A DNA stretch of 64,000 bases, taken from Codonopsis lanceolata. Its lineage: Eukaryota > Streptophyta > Magnoliopsida > Asterales > Campanulaceae. Under the pieces are notes generated by a model, which worked only from the letters and a program-made list of their open reading frames with translations, ran no database searches and was not told the DNA's origin. This document shows, piece by piece, positions 57,292 to 64,000 of the stretch; positions within the stretch are counted from its first letter, which is position 1; each line of letters begins with the position of its first letter. Made by a program: the position numbers and the translations under genes. The stretch covers positions 56,431,693-56,495,692 of the forward strand of contig CM028379.1 of assembly GCA_013146195.2 (NCBI GenBank), written 5' to 3'.

Positions 57292-59475
57292 TGTGACGGC
57301 AGGCCAGAATCCCAAGGCAAATCCCAAGGTCGTGCCGAAAAGCAAATAACAACAAACAAGTAGCAAATAATGGGTAGGGCCATAACGGCGATACACCGAC
57401 AACTTAAAACACATGCGAAGCAAATGAAATAAAACAAGGCGCCCGAGCTAACAAGCTCAAACTAAAACAACCAAAGAGATGATTAATCTCGGTCCCAAAA
57501 TCGACTCGCGTGTCGCAACATTGGGCACGAGAACAAACTCCTGTTATGCAATTCAAATATATAGCATAAAATAAACCAAGTCATCGGCGACTACTACGAA
57601 CCCAACATTAAACTAAGTCTAAGACTCTAGTCTAACAACTCAACGGGCTAAACACATGCCGGAGAACAAACATATTAATAACTAGCAATATAGCATGCTA
57701 AACATTTTCACCAATAAACCAAGCGCGACTAAAACCGCCGGCTACCAACAACTTAAGTACTAACAATTATAAGTACTAACAACAAGTAAGCATATGGAGA
57801 TATAACCATACATATACATCAAGCACAACCACCACCGGTTGGCTACCAAAAAGAATAAGCTAACATCAAATACAACATTACAATCATATTAAGGTTTGCT
57901 ACCCAAATCATGAAGTTTACATAACTTCATCTTCCCAACGACCTCACCAAAAACAAATGAACAACTAAGTAGCAACCTTGCCAAAAGAATCCCTTGCCAA
58001 CGTAACCTTCTCGATTTACTTGGATCCGCCGAGCGACTCGGATCTAGGGAAACACAACCAACAAATAAAAGTAAGTCACAATGACTTAGTAAGTTACTAA
58101 CCATAACTTCCTATCATGGCATAATGCTCAATCATAAAATATATCATGCTATCGTCATGAAATAACCATCACAACAATAAATATGTTATCGTTAAAGTAT
58201 AACATCTCATCATAAACCATGTCAAGGCATTTTAGTCCTAAACAACAATAATTATACCTTTGGCATAAAAACCATTCCCATAATATTCATGTGGTAGCAT
58301 ATATGCTTAACAACTTAAATCAATATGTTATCTATTAAGTATAACATGTAAGAAACCAACACAAACATCATATCATATCCAAATTCACAAGCACGTTATT
58401 TCACTTAAGCACTTGTGAAACAATTCATATATATAAGGGATATGATACCATTACCAAATTCCTCCGCTGTCGCTCCCGCAAAAACACGCAAAACCCTTAT
58501 GTGCCCTCGATATCCTCTCGTAGATATCGACGCCCCCGAGACAGCTTCCGCCGAGTTCCATAGTTATCAAAGTCATGTGTATTACTACAACTAAGATAAA
58601 CTACTTCCCACCGTGGCCATCGATGGGGGGTGCAAACCTCAGACGGGATACATCGCGATCACGAATCCCATAATTCGTGAAGACGATGTATCGCCCCACC
58701 AAAGACTCAATGCATCGACGCCACTGGACTCAAAACCCAAGCACAAGTAATATATACTCATATGCTCAAAACAAGTAGGTAAACACTCTACTATCAAACT
58801 AGTCATGCAATTCATCCACAACTAGCATAAACATCATAACCGAGAATCATATAAGTTCTCATAATCAAGTGTGCTTCACACTTCAAAACTTTTGAGGCTC
58901 GACCTCCATGAATTCTACCCAAAATTCGTAGGACTTAAAATTATAGTTCCTAGGATTCATACTAACCCAAAGGTTAACTCCTTGAGTTCAATCTAAGTTT
59001 TCCGAAAATTCAAGGATTAGAAGCTTAGGCTTCATCAACCCTATGTTCATAACTATCGCCCAAAACCACAATCCCAATGTTCAATATACTCATATAAACC
59101 CAACAAACTAATTAACAATGCAACTTAGAATAATTTAGCCATCTTGTGCATAATATCATCCAAGTCATCATACCAATCATAACATTCAATTCATGATTTA
59201 TTCACAACATGGTTCAATATGTTCTATTGCTTGTAAAACATATTAATCAAGCTAACATCATTAGATTGCAAGCTAAAACCAAATTAGGGCAAATCACCCT
59301 CCAAGCATCTCAACCAAACTAACATCAATCTACATGAAAAATCAACATAATCAAGTTCAATAGGCAATTTAGAACATGAATTTCACATAATCATGGTCTC
59401 ACATAGGCCAATCAAGTTCTAACATAAATTTGAAATCCTGTGGTTCATACATTTTCTTATAAACCCTAACAATGG
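57292..59475 (-). repeat. LTR D, Tekay-like, third subfamily, ends in gap
   Basis: The plus strand starts TGTGACGGC at 57292 within LTR C. Its left part (57292-58760) resembles LTR E (for example GATCCGAG...CGACTCGGATCTAGG and the GATGTATCGCCCCACC segment). Its right part (about 59040-59475) resembles the 5' part of LTR A (CACCCTCCAAGCATCTCAACC). It therefore looks like an intermediate or recombinant subfamily. The U3 start is beyond the gap. Confidence 0.65.
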
Positions 59476-59575
59476 NNNNNNNNNNNNNNNNNNNNNNNNN
59501 NNNNNNNNNNNNNNNNNNNNNNNNNNNNNNNNNNNNNNNNNNNNNNNNNNNNNNNNNNNNNNNNNNNNNNNNNNN
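59476..59575. other. Assembly gap (100 N)
   Basis: A run of 100 N between LTR D and the second Tat element. Confidence 0.99.
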
Positions 59576-59799
59576 CTCTTCGCCAATCAAGCTCGAGTAT
59601 CAGGTAAGATGTTTATTACGAATCAACGACTAGCGCGTTGGGTCAACCACCGGTTCCATAGAGGAGCATTAATACGATTGTGCCGCGGTTAGTGTTCCAC
59701 ATGTGGTTGAAAGGGTGCTTAGTGTTGGCGGCCATGCCCCACAAACCCCCTTTGGCCATCGATCAGTGCCGGCCAGGAATCGTGCGAGAAAGTGGTGGC

Positions 59800-61345
59800 G
59801 ACCACAATCAAGATGCTAATGCCATGGAAATCCATGAGGAGAGCGAGGCGGGATAAGCGTCGTGCCGGAAGGCACGGTATGGTCGATGAGTCACAACCCG
59901 CCGGCGGAGTCGAAGCGATGAGCATGAGCGTTCATATCATTCTCGGTCCGCTATTCTCATCGTTCTCGACGGACATCACCGCGTCGCGAACACGACGGGC
60001 GGCGGACCGCTATGAGACCACTAGACCCCGGGGTCCCCGGCGACTCAGAGCACGGCAAGTTGAGGCACCTCGGCTCTATAGCTCGGCCAGTAGTAATTCC
60101 AGCGGCACCATTACCAGCTGACCCCGGACAATGGCGAGGTTTTGGCAATTGTGCAAGCTAGAATGGATGGGTGGGAGGCTGGTCGCCGTTCTGATGGGAC
60201 TGTTCGATCAACGGATGGTAGTCCATTTGCAAACTGGATCGAAAACACACCTCGGCCTGAGGGGAGCTGTCTTTCAGAATTTTGATAAATACTCGGGAAA
60301 AACCCGAGCGAGGAGATTATTCACGATCATTTGAAGCTTCAGTCGGCTTGGTAACTAGTAATGAAGCCTTGAAAATGAAGGCATTTGCGGGGGCCATACA
60401 GGGGTAAAGCCCGAGTTGGTTGGGCGTTTCCCAAAGGATCTATTACGGCATGGAAGGATTGAGGGAGAAGTTTCTAGCGAGAATTTGGCTCGTAGGAGCT
60501 CTCCCAAAGTCGGTCGACCTTTGCAAAGTGGTCGAGGAGTTGATGAATCCTCCGTAGCTATGTGGAAAGATTCACTAAAGTGCTCGAACAAGTCACGGGC
60601 ATGGTGAAGGAGAGGTGCAGCTTTGTTTCCTAAACAATATGCGAAGTGGGGGCTTGAAGCGAGGTGGTGATGCATCCTCAGGCCACTCGGGGTGAGATGC
60701 TTGCTCGGGCACAAGCTATTCGGCTCGGCGGAGGCGGATCGGAAGGAAAAAGGAAAGGAAAAGGGTGAAAATAGTTAAACGACAATGGCTCCTAGCTCGA
60801 GGAAACAACAATAATTTTCGGAGAGATCGGAGCAGGACTTGATTCCGCTCAACGATTCGAGGCATCACTTTACTCCCTTGAACACTTCAGAGGAAATTAT
60901 GATGCAAATCTGAGAATGATCTTCCGCTCCTATCCATGAATCAGGATCTGACCCAATGCAGGGATAGCACAAAATTTTGTGCTTATCACAACGGCATGGG
61001 GCATGTCACGGAAGAATGTTTCATCCTCAAAAAAATTCAACGCTTGATTAATCAAGGGCGTCTTGATAGGTTCAAGCAAGGAACAACAATGGTAGCAATC
61101 GTCGTGATCCTCTGCTCGGGAAAGGGCGGAAAGCGAGAAATGCCCCCGGATAAGCGAGTGGTTAATGTTATTCTCGAGGAGAACCTAGCTCGACTCAGTG
61201 GGAAAACATATTTATTATTTGTCAAAGTGATGAATATGCCACCGGTAACTCGATTTGCGACAGACTATCCATTTCACTCGCGGCGAACTAGCAAGCACAA
61301 CCCTTGCTTAGAAGCGACCTTTGGTTATATCGGCTTTGATTAACA
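59800..61345 (+). pseudogene. Tat Gag (second copy), eroded
   Basis: Traces include SPFANWIENTPRPEG (about 60218-60265), LKMKAFAGAIQG (about 60370) and, best kept, the zinc-type motif FCAYHNGMGHVTEECFILKK followed by INQGRLDRFKQG (60970-61080), which closely matches the end of Tat Gag proteins. Earlier parts (59800-60120) are GC-rich and only loosely gag-like. Frames change repeatedly. Confidence 0.7.
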
Positions 61346-61690
61346 AGCTGGCGAGTGCAGGAGTGCTTGTAGATACGGGGAGCATCTTGGGGCGTGCTCT
61401 ACGGTTGTTTTAAGGAGATTGGTCTCAGATGCAGATTAAAACCTTACTTGGGAACTCTAGAAGGTTTTACAAATCATAAAGTCGGTGTTAAGGGCACAGA
61501 TTGACACGGAAGTTTACATAGGTGATGGGGAACATACGAGGCTAGAGGTCATAACTTTCCTCGTGATCGATCTAAAATCACCATACAATGCCATCATGGG
61601 CATCCCTTCCATGGCTCGCTTCCGGATGGTAGCCTCGGTACCTCACCGGCGAGCAAAGTTTTCCAGACAACGGCATTGGGATCCTTCAGG
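61320..61690 (+). pseudogene. Tat protease (second copy)
   Basis: The catalytic region reads VLVDTGSILG (about 61363-61392), the D-T-G triad being present. It is followed after a frame change by VYIGDGEHTRLEVITFLVID and LKSPYNAIMGIPSMARFRMV (61510-61640). This is the same order as the protease half kept at 19783-19620 and shows what the Sirevirus insertion removed there. Confidence 0.82.
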
Positions 61691-62072
61691 CCCAGAGCAA
61701 TGTGGGAATTTGTTCGGAGCACAAAGAAAAGGCAAAAATCGCTTCTCCATCCCCAATGATGAAATCATTGTTCGAGCTAGAACAATATAGCGATAATTTA
61801 GAAGGAGAATGCTCGCGAAGAAGATATGGTGATCACCGGACAAGGAAGAGATATGGAGGTTGATCACCCAAGGACAAGGAGGCAGAGGCCGTCAAGGAAA
61901 TGTCAAAGCCGCTCGTAGAAAGAGGGCGGCAAGAAAAAGATTGAAATGGACACATTGCGGGTCCGTGAGGAGCAATTTCGAGTGAAGATGAGCTCGAGGA
62001 AATCATCATCAACCCGTCTTTTCGAGCGAGAAGATAAAAATTGGAACAACACTTTCCCAGAGAGCGGACACG

Positions 62073-63200
62073 GTGATCGAGCAATTAAAGTCAAGTCTTG
62101 ATGTGTTTGCATGGACGGTGGAGGATATGAGGGGCATAAGTGAAGTAGCTCTTCAAGTAAGTGTGGATCCGATATCGACCAATTCAGCGGCGACCTCGAC
62201 AATTCTCCACGGAAAGAATGAGGCTATAAAGATTGAAGTAGAGACTCTTGGCGGACATCATTGAAGAAATTCATTACCCGTCTGGCTTGCCAATGTAGTG
62301 ATGGTTAAAAGAGCAATGATAAATGGAGAATGTGTGTGGACTTCACGGATCTTAATAAGGCTTGTCCCAAAGACATTTACCCTCTTCCTCGCATTGATAA
62401 ATTTGGTTGATGCCATTGCTTTGGTTCGAGATGCTCGGCTTCTTGGATGCGTATTTAGGATACCACCAAGTGAAAATGCGAGCGGGACAAGGTTTGACCG
62501 CATTCGGGCGGTGGCGGTCTCTTGTTATAAAATGATGCCCTTTGGGTTGAAAAAGCTTGGGGCTACCTATCGGTATGGTCAACAAAGTTTTTGGCCAACA
62601 ACATGGAGGCATACATTGATGACATGGTCATCAAAACAAAGGGAAGACCACAGCAAAGACTTGGAAGAAACTTTTACCAATGCAGAAAGCACAACATGAA
62701 ACTAAACCAGAGCAAATGCGTTTTCGAGTCAGGGCTAGAAAATTCTTGGGGTTCATGGTTAACCAGGAGGAATAGAAGCCAACTTGGGAGAAGATTCAAG
62801 CTCTACTCGACATGAAGCTGCCTAGATGTATTAAAGGCGTCAGCAAACGGAGCCGGATCATCGCTCTTGGCGTTTCATTTCCACTCCGTGGCGATGTCTA
62901 CCCTTCTTCAAAGTACTCGTGGCAATAAGAATTTTGAATGGAATGAAGAATGTGCGAGAAGCGTTCAAGCAACAAGAAATACCTCGGTAAACCACCCTTA
63001 ATGAGCGGCCAGCGGGGAGAAAATTTATACTTGTACTTGGCTTCCACAGACAGTGGCGTTTGGTTAGGGAGGAGTCAAATGTTCAAAAACATTGTATTAC
63101 GTGTCAAAAGCTCTCACACTGTGGAGGCCGATATTTTAATATAGAAAAGTTGGCCTACTCTCTTGTCATTCTTTGCTCGAAAATTACGAGCTTACTTTTA
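62073..63200 (+). pseudogene. Tat reverse transcriptase and RNase H (second copy)
   Basis: SSLDVFAWTVEDMRGIS (62085 on) is the pre-RT linker. LANVVMVKRAMINGE (62287 on), YKMMPFGLKKLGATYR (62526 on) and the catalytic YIDDMVIKTKGR (62610 on) follow in different frames. Then come LNQSKCVFE and the RNase H region KKYLGKPPLMS...LYLYLAST (62960-63050). Small deletions and stops throughout make it non-functional. Confidence 0.82.
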
Positions 63201-63259
63201 CGCGTGATAATTGTATACACCGACTCACCATTACGAAAAATTTTGCACAAGCTTGATTT

Positions 63260-64000
63260 TCGGGAAGAATGCTTGTTGGTCCATCGAGCTCACGAGAGTT
63301 TCACATCGACTATCAACCACGAACAATCAAGGCACGGGCATTGGCCGACTTTACAGTAGAAACAAGCTTTTCTAACCATGAGGAAGAATTCGTCGATTAC
63401 AACTACGCTTGCGTAGAACAAGAAAAAGCGGTTAAGATCAAACCCGGCCCATTGTTGGGAATTGTTAGTGGATGGCGTGCAAGTAAAGCAGGCGATGGAG
63501 CGAGGCATCTTCTTGGTCACACGATCGGTGACGAGTTCGAGATGGCACTTAGATTCAAATTCACGCCTCGATAATCAAGCCGAGTGCGAGGCCATGATTC
63601 TTTAATTTGGGCTCGTATTTGGACATGGATGTTGATTCGGTTACGGTGTACTCGGATTCACAGTTAGTAGTGAATCAAAATGCGGGGAGTATGCGATCCA
63701 TAATCCTACATTGGTCAAATCTTGCGAGTTAGTCAAAGAAATTTTGAAGAGCTTCAAGTTACGGGAGATCATCGGGATTGATCGAGGCGAGATAATATGC
63801 GGCAGACTACCTTTCCAAAATAGCGAGAGAGGAGAATTATACGTGTTAAGGCGGCGGTAATGATTGATCATCTGGAAACACCTTCGATTGACAAGGACCG
63901 AATAATGGATATCGAGCCGACAAGCGAATCTTTGGATCGGCGAATATAAAGATTTCATCGAGCAGGGTATATTACCAGAAGATAAAAACTGAGCAAGAGT
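63260..64000 (+). pseudogene. Tat archaeal-type RNase H and start of integrase (second copy)
   Basis: EFHIDYQPRTIKARALADF (63301 on) matches FHIDYLPRRAIKAQALADF of the first copy. Then come SGWRASKAGDGARHLLG and FEMALRFKF (63465-63560), and YSDSQLVVNQ (63652 on). The window ends within the integrase entry linker (EQGILPEDKN). Confidence 0.8.

Larger units (their letters stand above)
59576..64000 (+). mobile_element. Second Tat-lineage Ty3/gypsy element, heavily eroded, cut by right edge
   Basis: In plus-strand order: gag remnants, Gag zinc motif, protease, RT, RNase H, and archaeal-type RNase H up to the integrase linker at the window end. It parallels the minus-strand element at 16006-19783, but frames break every 50-200 bp, mainly through small deletions. 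The 5' LTR would lie in or beyond the 59476-59575 gap. Confidence 0.82.

Noticed and set aside
55296..57437. Several minus-strand open frames rich in hydrophobic residues
   Set aside because: They lie within Tekay-like LTRs C and D, and the same DNA in LTR A and B is not consistently open.

Overview
This window is eukaryotic plant nuclear DNA, most likely from a eudicot. It is AT-rich and has spliced, TATA-driven transcription units, a CYP71-clade cytochrome P450 relic, and families limited to plants (Athila-like, Tat and Tekay Ty3/gypsy elements, Sirevirus-type Ty1/copia elements, an L1-type LINE). The species cannot be named from the sequence. I see no intact host gene; almost all of the window is nested LTR retrotransposons in various states of decay. 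Three runs of exactly 100 N (3864-3963, 29467-29566, 59476-59575) are assembly gaps of unknown true size.

Left block (1-19783). A minus-strand Athila-like element fills 1-9344: 5' LTR, tRNA-Asp primer site, gag, protease, RT, a gap, a non-coding 3' region, PPT, and a 3' LTR cut by the window edge. It abuts an oppositely oriented, 5'-truncated LTR of the same family (9345-10332), which itself interrupts a copia gag fragment (10333-10497). A minus-strand Tat-lineage element follows (10498-19783). Its 3' LTR and PPT are followed by a plus-strand antisense gene (TATA box, 5'UTR intron, further introns) and then a broken minus-strand pol (IN, archaeal-type RNase H, RT, half of the protease).

Middle block (19784-42731). 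The Tat protease is cut by a minus-strand Sirevirus-like copia element (19784 to about 24995) with LTR, PPT, an envelope-like gene with its own apparent promoter and intron, and the tail of pol. Its upstream part is lost; at about 24.99 kb it is fused to a plus-strand Tekay-like array laid out as 3' internal, LTR, gag-only internal, LTR. The LTRs are about 4.3 kb and the internal region has lost all of pol. The right LTR ends exactly where a second, plus-strand Athila-like copy resumes (38278-42307). That copy carries a solo LTR with a perfect 5-bp target duplication. Its 3' LTR interrupts a chromovirus protease fragment (42308-42731).

Right block (42732-64000). A minus-strand copia pol/gag relic is followed by a candidate CACTA terminus, mostly featureless AT-rich DNA, a two-period minisatellite, and the P450 pseudogene (48751-49669). 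Next come a second-family Tekay-like LTR, copia leader and LTR pieces split by a LINE 3' end with poly(A), two minus-strand Tekay-type LTRs, a gap, and a second, heavily eroded plus-strand Tat element that runs off the right edge.

The most interesting signal is a set of near-perfect palindromes with a constant GCG-NN-CGC centre but changing, arm-compensated flanks. They sit upstream of the TATA region in the LTRs of otherwise unrelated families (Athila-like and two Tekay-like). Two retroelement accessory genes that look like independently promoted, spliced units (the Tat antisense gene and the Sirevirus envelope-like gene) are the other main points of interest.
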